Part shown: in pieces, positions 1 to 6,269 of the stretch
How positions within the stretch are numbered: position 1 is the stretch's first letter
Layout of the letters: every line of letters starts with the position of its first letter
NCBI GenBank assembly: GCA_027023665.1
Contig: JALVUY010000128.1
Location: 1-10,476, forward strand
From: Methanocaldococcaceae archaeon
GTDB taxonomy: Archaea > AGJL01 > Methanococci > Methanococcales > Methanocaldococcaceae
Length of the DNA: 10,476 nt
Reading direction: 5' to 3'
The notes under the pieces: generated by a model
The model's database searches: none
What the model was told of the DNA's origin: nothing
What the model saw: the letters and a program-made list of their open reading frames with translations, nothing else
Program-made: the position numbers and the translations under genes

Positions 1-307
1 CCCAAATTTATAAGTATGTTGTATTAGTTATAGGAGTTCCATTCAATAAAAAATATTCATATGGATTATTCTTTTTATGTGTCTCTGGAGTATCAACTCC
101 CAATAATCTTATTTTATACAATCTTCCATTGGACTCTACATAAATAGTATCTCCATCAACTACTTTAACAACCTTTCCATAAAAATGTTCATGGCCATTT
201 ATGAAATCCTCAATGCTATTATAACTATTATGATGACTGAAACATCCAGAAACTATAACAAAAAATATTAAAAATGGGATTAAAAAAGGGTATAATTTGG
301 ATTTCAT
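1..307 (-). pseudogene. Thermonuclease (SNase)-like lipoprotein, interrupted by an in-frame stop
   Basis: The 99-residue open frame starts at the ATG at 307-305 (GGTGG SD at 318-314) and ends at a TAA at 10-8. Residues 1-22 form a hydrophobic signal ending in a lipobox-like VSGC, so the product would be exported and probably lipid-anchored. Residues 44-76 match the staphylococcal nuclease fold: VVDGDT, IRLLGVDTPE and the acidic residues that bind calcium, including the first catalytic arginine (in IRLL) and the glutamate of DTPE. The family normally continues for roughly another 60-80 residues, including the second catalytic arginine. Directly after the stop the same frame reads Ile-Trp-Gly, and a Trp-Gly is expected at about this point in archaeal homologues as I remember them. 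I therefore infer a nonsense mutation (for example AAA to TAA) rather than a natural end. The gene lies 25 bases downstream of aroE and could be co-transcribed with it. The rest lies outside the window, so the pseudogene call is an inference. Confidence 0.6.
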
Positions 308-332
308 AATATTCCACCAACTAATTTATAAT

Positions 333-1190
333 TTATTTTTTATTTCCAAAAAGAGCATTAATTATTGCATTTTTCATAACATCTATATTGGGCTCAACTC
401 CAGTCCATATTTTAAATGCAACAGCTCCTTGATAAATTAACATTCCTAAACCATTTATTGTTTTAGCCCCAACTTTCTTAGCTTCTTTTAATAGAGTAGT
501 TTCTAATGGATTGTAAATTAAATCCATAACTACCATATCTGGCTTTATCTGATCAGCTTTAATTATTGGCTCCACATTAACATTTGGATACATCCCTACT
601 GGAGTGGCGTTAATTATAATATCAACATCACTAAAATCATTATTTAAACTACTAAATTTAACTTCCTCACCAAATTTTTTATTTTGTTTCTCAGCAATCT
701 CTTTTGCCAATTTTTCTGCCTTTTCTACCGTTCTATTTGCAATTATTATATTATTATCTTTTGCTAATTCAAAAGCTACAGCCCTTGCCGCTCCTCCTGC
801 TCCCAATATTAATATAGTTTTGTCTTTAACTTTACCAATTTCTTCCTCTAAAGATAATCTTGCTCCAATGCCATCAGTATTATATCCAATTGCTTTATCA
901 TTCTCTATTTTTATGGTATTAACTGCCCCAATTAATTTAGCACTTTCATCTAATTCATCTAAATATTTAATAATTTCGACCTTATGAGGTATAGTTACAT
1001 TAAATCCAACAATTCCTAAAGCCTTAGCCCCATCTATTACATACTTTAATTTTTCTGGAAGAACATCAAACGCTAAATATACATAGTTCAATCCTTTATC
1101 TTTAAATGCGGCGTTATGCATTATTGGAGAAAAAGAATGTTCTACTGGATGTCCTATTAATCCAACAACTTTAGTTTTTGCATCTATCAT
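333..1190 (-). CDS. aroE: Shikimate dehydrogenase (NADP+)
   Basis: It catalyses the NADPH-dependent reduction of 3-dehydroshikimate to shikimate in the cytoplasmic pathway to chorismate. Counting from the ATG at 1190 (285 residues, normal for the family), the substrate site is visible as Ser19 and Ser21 in HSFSP, the catalytic Lys70 in NVTIPHK, Asn91 in GAVNT and Asp106 in YNTDG. The Rossmann half has the glycine loop GAGGAARAV near 130-138 and an NRT motif near 152-154 typical of NADP(H) binding. The C-terminal part has INATPVGMYP and the conserved INGLGMLIYQGA. Longer starts at 1199 (GTG) or 1196 (ATG) are possible, but the GTG lies inside the SD AAGTGAT at 1201-1195, which sits 4 bases before the ATG at 1190. 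The protein closely resembles the AroE of Methanocaldococcus jannaschii as I remember it. It has its own likely promoter in the 105-base gap upstream. Confidence 0.97.
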   Translation of the reverse strand: MIDAKTKVVGLIGHPVEHSFSPIMHNAAFKDKGLNYVYLAFDVLPEKLKYVIDGAKALGIVGFNVTIPHKVEIIKYLDELDESAKLIGAVNTIKIENDKAIGYNTDGIGARLSLEEEIGKVKDKTILILGAGGAARAVAFELAKDNNIIIANRTVEKAEKLAKEIAEKQNKKFGEEVKFSSLNNDFSDVDIIINATPVGMYPNVNVEPIIKADQIKPDMVVMDLIYNPLETTLLKEAKKVGAKTINGLGMLIYQGAVAFKIWTGVEPNIDVMKNAIINALFGNKK

Positions 1191-1194
1191 AAAC

Positions 1195-1201
1195 ATCACT
1201 T
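1195..1201 (-). promoter_or_regulatory. SD site that sets the aroE start at 1190
   Basis: On the minus strand the bases read AAGTGAT, one mismatch from the archaeal SD AGGTGAT, with a 4-base spacer to the ATG at 1190-1188. The upstream GTG (1199) and ATG (1196) overlap this site and are therefore unlikely starts. Confidence 0.55.
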
Positions 1202-1230
1202 GTATAGTTTTTGTTTTTAATTAAAAAAAG

Positions 1231-1249
1231 TAAAAAATAAAAGTTTATG
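1231..1249 (-). promoter_or_regulatory. Candidate aroE promoter (BRE and TATA box)
   Basis: The minus strand reads CATAAAC followed by TTTTATTTTTTA, the order BRE then TATA expected in archaea. Counting about 26 bases from the TATA centre places transcription start near 1210, about 20 bases before the ATG at 1190 and just upstream of the SD. The T-rich stretch further up (about 1265-1295) could also end the flavoprotein transcript. A short inverted repeat, ATAGT and ACTAT, lies at about 1253-1269 between the two; it is too short to call an operator. Confidence 0.4.
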
Positions 1250-1295
1250 TGAATAGTAAGAATAACTATCAAAAAGAAGTAAAATCATAAAAATT

Positions 1296-1877
1296 TTATT
1301 TTTTGATTAACTTAATGACCTCTGCTATCTTTTTACCTAAGTTTCTTGCAGTTTCTAATCCTACTTCATCTTTTTCACAATCTCCAGGGCTTTTTCCTAC
1401 TCCTGTCCCTCCATAATGTGCTGTTGGGTCATTATCTCCAACGACAATCATTGAGTGAATTAAGAAGAAATTATGGATTTGTTGAATTGTTGTTTCTTGC
1501 CCTCCATTTCTACTTGCTCCTACTGCTATAGCCCCTCCAACCTTATTTCTCAACTGGAAACCAATTCTTAAAGGTCTTGATCTATCCATTAACATTTTCA
1601 ACTGAGCAGAGACGCCTCCAAAATAAACTGGTGAGCCGAGAATAATTCCATCTGCCTCTTTCATCTTTTCTAAGATTGGTTCAATGTCATCAAGTATTTG
1701 GCAATATCCTGTCTCTTTACAAATGTTACAACCTAAACATGGATTTAATTCCTTTCCAGCCAATGATATAAACTCTGTTTCAATACCTTCCTCAGCAATT
1801 GTGTTTAAAGATTCTCTAACCAATAAACTTGTATTTCCGTCAGGTCTTGGACTTCCACTAATCCCTATAACTTTCAT
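1296..1877 (-). CDS. Iron-sulfur flavoprotein (Isf family), NADPH-dependent FMN reductase fold
   Basis: This 193-residue cytoplasmic flavodoxin-like protein is predicted to bind FMN and one [4Fe-4S] cluster. SGSPRPDGNTS at residues 7-17 is the FMN phosphate loop, and GSPVYFGG at 81-88 and the following helix are the usual flavin and dimer segments. Between them sits the compact cysteine motif of Isf proteins, C47-x2-C50-x2-C53-x5-C59, within the known spacing CX2CX2CX4-7C. Methanogen Isf proteins transfer electrons and are linked to oxidative-stress or ferredoxin metabolism; the exact partner here is unknown. The start ATG at 1877 is well supported by AAGGTGA at 1888-1882 with a 4-base spacer. 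The gene begins only 14 bases after the EVE-domain gene ends, so read-through from that operon is likely, which would be an odd pairing of a redox protein with DNA modification genes. Confidence 0.9.
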   Translation of the reverse strand: MKVIGISGSPRPDGNTSLLVRESLNTIAEEGIETEFISLAGKELNPCLGCNICKETGYCQILDDIEPILEKMKEADGIILGSPVYFGGVSAQLKMLMDRSRPLRIGFQLRNKVGGAIAVGASRNGGQETTIQQIHNFFLIHSMIVVGDNDPTAHYGGTGVGKSPGDCEKDEVGLETARNLGKKIAEVIKLIKK

Positions 1878-1891
1878 ATTTTCACCTTATA

Positions 1892-2332
1892 TTATACATT
1901 ATAATTAACTATTAAGTTGTAATCCTCCTCAGGAATTTCCCTCATAGCTTTACCCATTAAATGCCCACTCCATTTCTTTTTATTAGTAATGAACTTTAAC
2001 TTTGGAATTAAATCTTTAAAGTTAATTGGTGGTTCAAAAACCTGAATTTCTTTAAGTTTAACCCTATATGGAAACTTCTCATTAGGATTTCTTGGAGTTG
2101 GTTTAAAAATTTTTGTAGAATCTTTATAAACCTCTGAAACTACTTCATAAATGCCTCTAATGTATGGAGGTTTATAATCCTTTCCACTCCTCTGAATTTC
2201 ATAAATAATTAGCTTATCTCCAACTTTAACTTTATTTATTGTATTCTTATGCCTCTCTGCTACTCCCCATATCTTTTTCTCTTTTATTACCTTCCAGTTA
2301 TTTTCATTCGTTATACAAAGCCAGTATGTCAT
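1892..2332 (-). CDS. EVE-domain protein (UPF0310/DUF55, PUA-like fold)
   Basis: The 146-residue protein is a complete single EVE domain. The pattern is characteristic: [11 protein letters not shown] at 3-13, IWGVAERHK at 21-29, [11 protein letters not shown] near 36-45, [15 protein letters not shown] at 58-72, FPYRVKL at 87-93 and MREIPEEDY near the end. EVE domains belong to the PUA-like superfamily, and several bind DNA carrying modified cytosine; others occur next to or fused with restriction nucleases. No catalytic motif is seen, so a reader or adaptor role is the best guess. It follows the nuclease gene by 17 bases, with a G-rich SD (GGGGG at 2342-2338) before the ATG, and precedes the flavoprotein gene by 14 bases. 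The position beside a methyltransferase and a nuclease suggests work on modified DNA, but stand-alone UPF0310 proteins also occur outside such loci. Confidence 0.88.
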   Translation of the reverse strand: MTYWLCITNENNWKVIKEKKIWGVAERHKNTINKVKVGDKLIIYEIQRSGKDYKPPYIRGIYEVVSEVYKDSTKIFKPTPRNPNEKFPYRVKLKEIQVFEPPINFKDLIPKLKFITNKKKWSGHLMGKAMREIPEEDYNLIVNYNV

Positions 2333-2349
2333 AATTTCCCCCAGGTATT

Positions 2350-3420
2350 TTAAAGTATTTTTTCAATATTATTATTAAAATCCATCACCCAAATTTCTGG
2401 TTCATAAGATATTTTGTTTAAATCTTTAATTTCAGATAATACATCTTTTGGAAAATTAGATAATATATTATTAGTTTTATCTAATATTAAAAGTATTGGT
2501 TTAGTATTATAACTCTTAGCATTTCTTAAATGTCCTCCTATATCGTCTCTTGCCCATTTTATATAATACTCTAATTGCTTTGGTGCTCTTTTTATGTCAT
2601 CTAAATTGTTATTCTTGACATATTTTAGCTCAATTATTCTATATAATATGTCATCATTGTCTATTTTTTCAATAGTTAAAACATCTATTTTTTGCATTCC
2701 TGCACCCGCAAAAACTTCGTTACCTATCCAAGCTATATTTTTTCCAAATATTTCCGGATAATACTTATTATTCTCTATGCTCAATTCCTGCATAATATAT
2801 GCTTGAAAAGCTGTTTCACTATTAATATCTCTTTTATTAAAGTTTAACATGATACTTTCTCCATGATTATAACTTTTTTTATCTCCACATATTATTCTAA
2901 AATTTTGATTATCAAAGTCATAACCATCTTTACATCTTATATCTGTACCTTTATTTTCATCTTTAATCATATTTAGCAATCTTTCAGCTTCCCAAGGAAA
3001 TAACATTGTATTTCCTCTTTTTCCTTTCATTTTTCTGTAAATAAGCGTCCATAACAGCTCCCTTGAATATATCGGTAATTTATCTAATGCTACAAATTCC
3101 AAAACTCCTTCCGAGTAAATTTTATATGGCTTAATATCTTTTCTATATATCAATTTTTTTGGCAAATTTGGTTTTTTTGCATCTTCTCCTTTTAGATGAT
3201 ATACATTATCCTTTGCCTTAAAAACCCCAAAAAATCTTCCTTTTTTATTTTCACTCCCTTCAATATAAAAAAATACATAATCTCCTTCTTTAACCCTAAG
3301 CATGTCTGCTAACAATGAAATATTGCTATCTTTATCTCCTGCTCCTGTCCCAACAAATTGATATTTCAAATGAATAGGAAGAGTATTCTCATTAACCACA
3401 AATACATGTCCTCTCATCAT
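2350..3420 (-). CDS. Probable restriction endonuclease: EVE/PUA-like N-terminus plus PD-(D/E)XK nuclease
   Basis: This is a 356-residue protein with two parts. Residues 3-75 ([10 protein letters not shown], then [13 protein letters not shown] and RFFGVFKA) have the strand order and the GD-hydrophobic-Y-x-E pattern of the EVE/PUA-like fold. The C-terminal part holds a PD-(D/E)XK core: Glu202 in a preceding helix, Asp246 in KIDVLTI, the pair Glu264 and Lys266 in IIELKYV, and Gln282 in QLEYYIKWA, a layout like that of NucS-type and RecB-type nucleases. The middle region with [10 protein letters not shown] (140-149) is not recognised. The start ATG at 3420 overlaps the methyltransferase stop as ATGA, and an AAAGGTGGA SD lies just before it; the ATG at 3417 is equally possible. 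Translational coupling to a DNA methyltransferase makes this its likely restriction partner. The target sequence cannot be read from the protein. I recognise no named enzyme. Confidence 0.75.
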   Translation of the reverse strand: MMRGHVFVVNENTLPIHLKYQFVGTGAGDKDSNISLLADMLRVKEGDYVFFYIEGSENKKGRFFGVFKAKDNVYHLKGEDAKKPNLPKKLIYRKDIKPYKIYSEGVLEFVALDKLPIYSRELLWTLIYRKMKGKRGNTMLFPWEAERLLNMIKDENKGTDIRCKDGYDFDNQNFRIICGDKKSYNHGESIMLNFNKRDINSETAFQAYIMQELSIENNKYYPEIFGKNIAWIGNEVFAGAGMQKIDVLTIEKIDNDDILYRIIELKYVKNNNLDDIKRAPKQLEYYIKWARDDIGGHLRNAKSYNTKPILLILDKTNNILSNFPKDVLSEIKDLNKISYEPEIWVMDFNNNIEKIL

Positions 3421-4472
3421 TTTTCCACCTTTTGAAAAATAAATATGTATTCATGTTTAAATACATAAAATCCTCCAACTAATGCCCTATATCGCCAAAG
3501 TTTTTTTTGATTCCTTTTCCCTTTCGTCTCTTCAAAGTTTTTAACGACTATACTCTTTAACCTATATCCTCTTTTTAACACTGCATCCATGCAATAAAAT
3601 CCTAAAGGTATCCACTCTCCATTTGAATATTTATCTCCAATAACCAACACTAAAAATCTACCATCATCTAATATATTGTAAGTATTATCAACAACGTCCT
3701 CAAACATTTTTAAAAAGTCTTTGACAGTTTTAGCATTTGACAAATCTCTTTCATCATCACTAAACTTAATAATATCATGATATGGAGGATGCATAATCAA
3801 TAATTGGCAGGATTTAAAGCCAAATTTTTTTAATATTTCTTCAAAATCAATTTCTCTACTATCTCCAACAACTACTTCTGTAATTACATTGTATGGATTC
3901 GCCTCCTTATTTATTAATTCCTTAGCTTTTTCTGCCACTTCTTTATTTAATTCTATCCCAATCCCATGCCTTCCTAATCTTCTACACTCTATTAGCGTTG
4001 TTCCACTCCCTAAAAAAGTATCTACAACTAAATCGTATTTCTTTGTATATCTAAGCATCATTTGTCTTGGAATTTGTGGAATAAAATTCCCATGATACCA
4101 TGCTTTATGAACTCCTGAATTATCTCTTCTATCTATAATCCACAAACTATCCGTTATTATTTCTGTATATTCTTCCCATCTGTTTAAGTTAATCTCATTT
4201 ATTCCCGTTGTTTTTATTTCTGTTAGCCCTTTTATTATTTTTTTTAAATAATGTTTTACCCTCTCAACTGATTTTGATTTTTCTGCATGTGTAATATTTT
4301 TTATAAGCCACTCTCTACTAACTTCATAAACCCCATTTTTAAAAAATTCTTCAGAATTCGTTAATTTGTATTTTATCTCCTTAATTCTATTTTTTAATAT
4401 GTTTATATTATCTTCTTTAAGTAAATTATCAATTTCTGAAATAAAATTTTCATTTAGTTTAATAATATTCAT
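3417..4472 (-). CDS. Site-specific DNA methyltransferase (amino-methyltransferase class)
   Basis: The enzyme is predicted to transfer a methyl group from S-adenosylmethionine to an exocyclic amino group of adenine or cytosine in DNA. Numbered from the ATG at 4472 (351 residues): HGNFIPQIPRQM (127-138) is the segment before motif I, DTFLGSGTT (151-159) is motif I, IELN (173-176) motif II, GDS (203-205) motif III, and HPPY (228-231) motif IV in place of the commoner DPPY, NPPY or SPPY. Motif I precedes IV with only about 70 residues between, too few for a target-recognition domain there. The helical, charged first 100 residues or the C-terminus may provide it. An upstream ATG at 4484 overlaps the SD GGTGA (4482-4478), so 4472 is the better start. 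The stop overlaps the nuclease start (ATGA). Methylation specificity cannot be deduced. Together with the nuclease it forms a candidate type II restriction-modification pair. Confidence 0.85.
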   Translation of the reverse strand: MNIIKLNENFISEIDNLLKEDNINILKNRIKEIKYKLTNSEEFFKNGVYEVSREWLIKNITHAEKSKSVERVKHYLKKIIKGLTEIKTTGINEINLNRWEEYTEIITDSLWIIDRRDNSGVHKAWYHGNFIPQIPRQMMLRYTKKYDLVVDTFLGSGTTLIECRRLGRHGIGIELNKEVAEKAKELINKEANPYNVITEVVVGDSREIDFEEILKKFGFKSCQLLIMHPPYHDIIKFSDDERDLSNAKTVKDFLKMFEDVVDNTYNILDDGRFLVLVIGDKYSNGEWIPLGFYCMDAVLKRGYRLKSIVVKNFEETKGKRNQKKLWRYRALVGGFYVFKHEYIFIFQKVEK

Positions 4473-4477
4473 AAATT

Positions 4478-4482
4478 TCACC
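4478..4482 (-). promoter_or_regulatory. SD site that sets the methyltransferase start at 4472
   Basis: GGTGA on the minus strand lies 5 bases before the ATG at 4472-4470. The in-frame ATG at 4484 shares its last base with this site and has no SD of its own. Confidence 0.6.
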
Positions 4483-4499
4483 ATATAAATTTTAAAAAG

Positions 4500-4520
4500 A
4501 TTTTATATATCATTTTAAAG
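4500..4520 (-). promoter_or_regulatory. Candidate promoter of the methyltransferase operon
   Basis: The minus strand reads CTTTAAAATGA followed by TATATAAAAT, a good BRE plus TATA box. About 26 bases downstream of the TATA centre is position 4479, so the leader would be very short. That also favours the start at 4472 over 4484. Confidence 0.5.
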
Positions 4521-4524
4521 TTGT

Positions 4525-4546
4525 AAAATTAAGAAAAATTAAGAAA
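4525..4546 (-). terminator. T-rich tract after the YjbQ-family gene, with a 10-base tandem repeat
   Basis: On the minus strand TCTTAATTTT occurs twice in tandem (4544-4535 and 4534-4525), 14 bases after the stop of the YjbQ-family gene. Archaeal transcripts often end on such U-rich tracts without a hairpin, so this is a plausible terminator just upstream of the methyltransferase promoter. Two copies of an AT-only-like unit may also be chance. Confidence 0.35.
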
Positions 4547-4559
4547 GAATAATATATTT

Positions 4560-4964
4560 TTATTTACTATTGCCGATTATCTTTACATAAAATTTTCTTA
4601 ATCTTGGTCCGTCAAATTCAGCAAAAAATATTCCCTGCCAAGTACCAAGTAATGGTTTTCCATCTTTAATAATAACAGTTTGAGAACATCCAATTAAAGA
4701 GCTTTTTATATGAGCGTCAGAATTTCCCTCTAAATGGGTAAAGTCCATATCTTTAGGAACTAACTTAGAGAGAAAGTTTATTATGTCATGTTTAACTGAC
4801 GGATCTGCATTTTCATTTATTGTTACTCCAGATGTAGTGTGAGGAACATATATTACAGCAATTCCATTTTTAACTTTTGATTCAGATATTGCTGAGATTA
4901 CATAAGAGGTTATATCTACAAACTCTTCCCTTTTAGTTGTTTTTATTTGATACTCAAATAGCAT
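4560..4964 (-). CDS. UPF0047 / YjbQ-family protein
   Basis: The protein is 134 residues from the ATG at 4964, the normal size for this single-domain family. Conserved features are PHTTSGVTINENADP (41-55), HLEGNSDAH (77-85) with two histidines, and LLGTWQGIFFAEFDGPR (105-121). The histidines and acidic residues line the presumed metal or phosphate site. Family function is not settled: the Escherichia coli member YjbQ can replace thiamine phosphate synthase weakly, but this does not establish the role here. Longer in-frame starts exist (TTG at 4976, GTG at 4973), but both overlap or precede the SD GGTGA at 4974-4970, which sits 5 bases before the ATG at 4964. It is transcribed divergently from the membrane-protein gene and is probably a single-gene unit, with a T-rich tract after its stop. 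Confidence 0.92.
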   Translation of the reverse strand: MLFEYQIKTTKREEFVDITSYVISAISESKVKNGIAVIYVPHTTSGVTINENADPSVKHDIINFLSKLVPKDMDFTHLEGNSDAHIKSSLIGCSQTVIIKDGKPLLGTWQGIFFAEFDGPRLRKFYVKIIGNSK

Positions 4965-4969
4965 AGTAT

Positions 4970-4974
4970 TCACC
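4970..4974 (-). promoter_or_regulatory. SD site that sets the YjbQ-family start at 4964
   Basis: GGTGA on the minus strand with a 5-base spacer to the ATG at 4964-4962. The alternative GTG start at 4973 is part of this very site. Confidence 0.65.
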
Positions 4975-4980
4975 AAAAAC

Positions 4981-5010
4981 TTTTATATAAAATTAATTTG
5001 TTATTATATT
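4981..5010. promoter_or_regulatory. Divergent promoter region between the YjbQ-family and TctA-like genes
   Basis: Only 60 bases separate the two divergent starts. A 12-base perfect palindrome TTTTATATAAAA at 4981-4992, preceded by CAAAAAC, makes a strong plus-strand BRE/TATA; about 26 bases on gives a start near 5013 and a leader of about 12 bases for the membrane protein. For the minus strand, TTTAATATAATAA at about 5013-5001 is the better placed TATA, giving a start near 4980, just before the SD of the YjbQ-family gene. The two TATA elements are interleaved, so the promoters probably compete. Assignments are by eye. Confidence 0.45.
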
Positions 5011-5024
5011 AAAAATTTTTATCT

Positions 5025-6245
5025 ATGGTTAAATTGTTTGGTGGTACTATTATATCAATTGTATATTTAATTCTAGGAGTATCATGTGGAGTTATTACAG
5101 GTTTATTTCCAGGTATTCATCCAAATAACATTGTTGCGTTATCCTTTTTGCTTATTTCCTATTTTGGTGTTGATAATTATATTCCATTTTTAATTGGTTT
5201 AGTTATTACACACTATTTCATAAACTTTATACCCTCTGCCTTTTTAGGCGTTCCAGACGATGAGACATCAGTTTCTGTCTTACCAATGCATAGATTGACA
5301 TTATCAGGAAATGGATATGAAGGAGTTATATTGGCAGGATTTGGCAGTTATTTGGGAGTAATTTTTTCAATTATTATATGTTTATTTTTAATTTTATTAA
5401 ATTTTGATGTTTTATCCTTTTATTCTTCTATAAAATTCTCTATACCAATTATATTAATCCTATTTATCATTTATCAAATATTAACAGCTAAATCTATATG
5501 GGAAATCTTAGTTATATTTTTATCAGGCATTTTTGGAATTACAGTTTTATATTTTAATTTGGCGTATAATATAACATTAACAGCAATATTTACAGGAATG
5601 TTTGGAATTCCTTTACTTATAAACAATTTAAGATTAAAAAAATGCAACATTAAAAGTCAAATAATAACTTTTCCAGAATTTAAACTTAAATATTTGAAAT
5701 CTTCACTTTTAGCAACAACAGTTGGATTTTTCAGAATATTTCTTCCCGGAGTTAGTGGAGCACAGTTAAATTATATTTTAAGTAAAATTTTAAAGGAAGA
5801 AAAAGATTTAAAAAACTTTATTGCCTCTCAGGGAAGTATAGTATTATCTAATGAGGTTTTTTCCTTATTGGCTATAACCTTTATAGGAATAGGAAGGAGT
5901 GGTGTAGCAAGAGTTATCCAACAGATAAAGCCAGATGTTGATATAAACCTATTATTATTTTCTATTTTAATTAGTTCTACGATGGCGTTGATTATCTTAG
6001 TGATTTTATCAAAATATGTCCTTATCTTTATTAAAAAGGTTAGTTTAAAATATCTGTCCTTATTTTTTATTATGTTCTGCTCATTAGTTATTGTCGTTGG
6101 AAGCTATAACCTTTATTTAATCTACCACATTATTGTATATATAACAGCAATATGCATAGGATTAATAGCGTTTAATAGTAAGTCAAAACTCTCGTATATG
6201 ATGAATGTTTTAATATTTCCTACGATACTGTATTTCCTTCATTAA
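5025..6245 (+). CDS. TctA-like polytopic membrane protein (COG1784-type)
   Basis: This is a 406-residue, very hydrophobic protein with roughly ten or more membrane segments. It resembles the large permease subunit TctA of tripartite tricarboxylate transporters: the signature loop GLFPGIHPNN (26-35) in the first half recurs as FLPGVSGAQ (239-247) in the second, marking an internal duplication. Between them are FIPSAFLGVPDDETSV (68-83), and after the second loop SQGSIVLSNEV (268-278) with GIGRSGVARVI. Archaeal members of this type normally lack the TctB and TctC partners, and none is seen here, so whether it transports carboxylates is unknown. The start ATG has no SD (the preceding bases are ATTTTTATCT), so initiation may be leaderless or on a very short leader. 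It ends 24 bases before serS and may share its transcript. Confidence 0.8.
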   Translation: MVKLFGGTIISIVYLILGVSCGVITGLFPGIHPNNIVALSFLLISYFGVDNYIPFLIGLVITHYFINFIPSAFLGVPDDETSVSVLPMHRLTLSGNGYEGVILAGFGSYLGVIFSIIICLFLILLNFDVLSFYSSIKFSIPIILILFIIYQILTAKSIWEILVIFLSGIFGITVLYFNLAYNITLTAIFTGMFGIPLLINNLRLKKCNIKSQIITFPEFKLKYLKSSLLATTVGFFRIFLPGVSGAQLNYILSKILKEEKDLKNFIASQGSIVLSNEVFSLLAITFIGIGRSGVARVIQQIKPDVDINLLLFSILISSTMALIILVILSKYVLIFIKKVSLKYLSLFFIMFCSLVIVVGSYNLYLIYHIIVYITAICIGLIAFNSKSKLSYMMNVLIFPTILYFLH

Positions 6246-6255
6246 ATAATATATT

Positions 6256-6263
6256 AAGGTGAT
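6256..6263 (+). promoter_or_regulatory. SD site of serS
   Basis: AAGGTGAT is a near-perfect SD with 6 bases to the ATG at 6270. Another ATG at 6265 is out of frame and too close. Confidence 0.6.
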
Positions 6264-6269
6264 AATGTT

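Noticed and set aside
604..987. Plus-strand open frame opposite aroE
   Set aside because: It lies entirely inside a well-supported gene, has no SD and has a low-complexity Ser/Leu/Ile translation typical of antisense shadows. The same holds for frames at 1346-1531, 1684-1908, 3889-4095, 6578-6826, 8253-8543 and 9882-10115.
1253..1269. Inverted repeat ATAGT/ACTAT upstream of aroE as an operator
   Set aside because: Arms of 5 bases with a 7-base gap are expected by chance in such AT-rich sequence.
1892..4484. Base composition as proof that the restriction-type block was horizontally acquired
   Set aside because: A few 60-base lines counted by hand were about 17-27% G+C in the block and 33-38% in aroE, but a line in the membrane-protein gene was equally low, so composition alone does not separate them.
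4525..4544. Two 10-base tandem copies as the start of an iteron or repeat array
   Set aside because: Only two copies, almost purely A and T, in a short intergenic gap; better read as a U-rich terminator.
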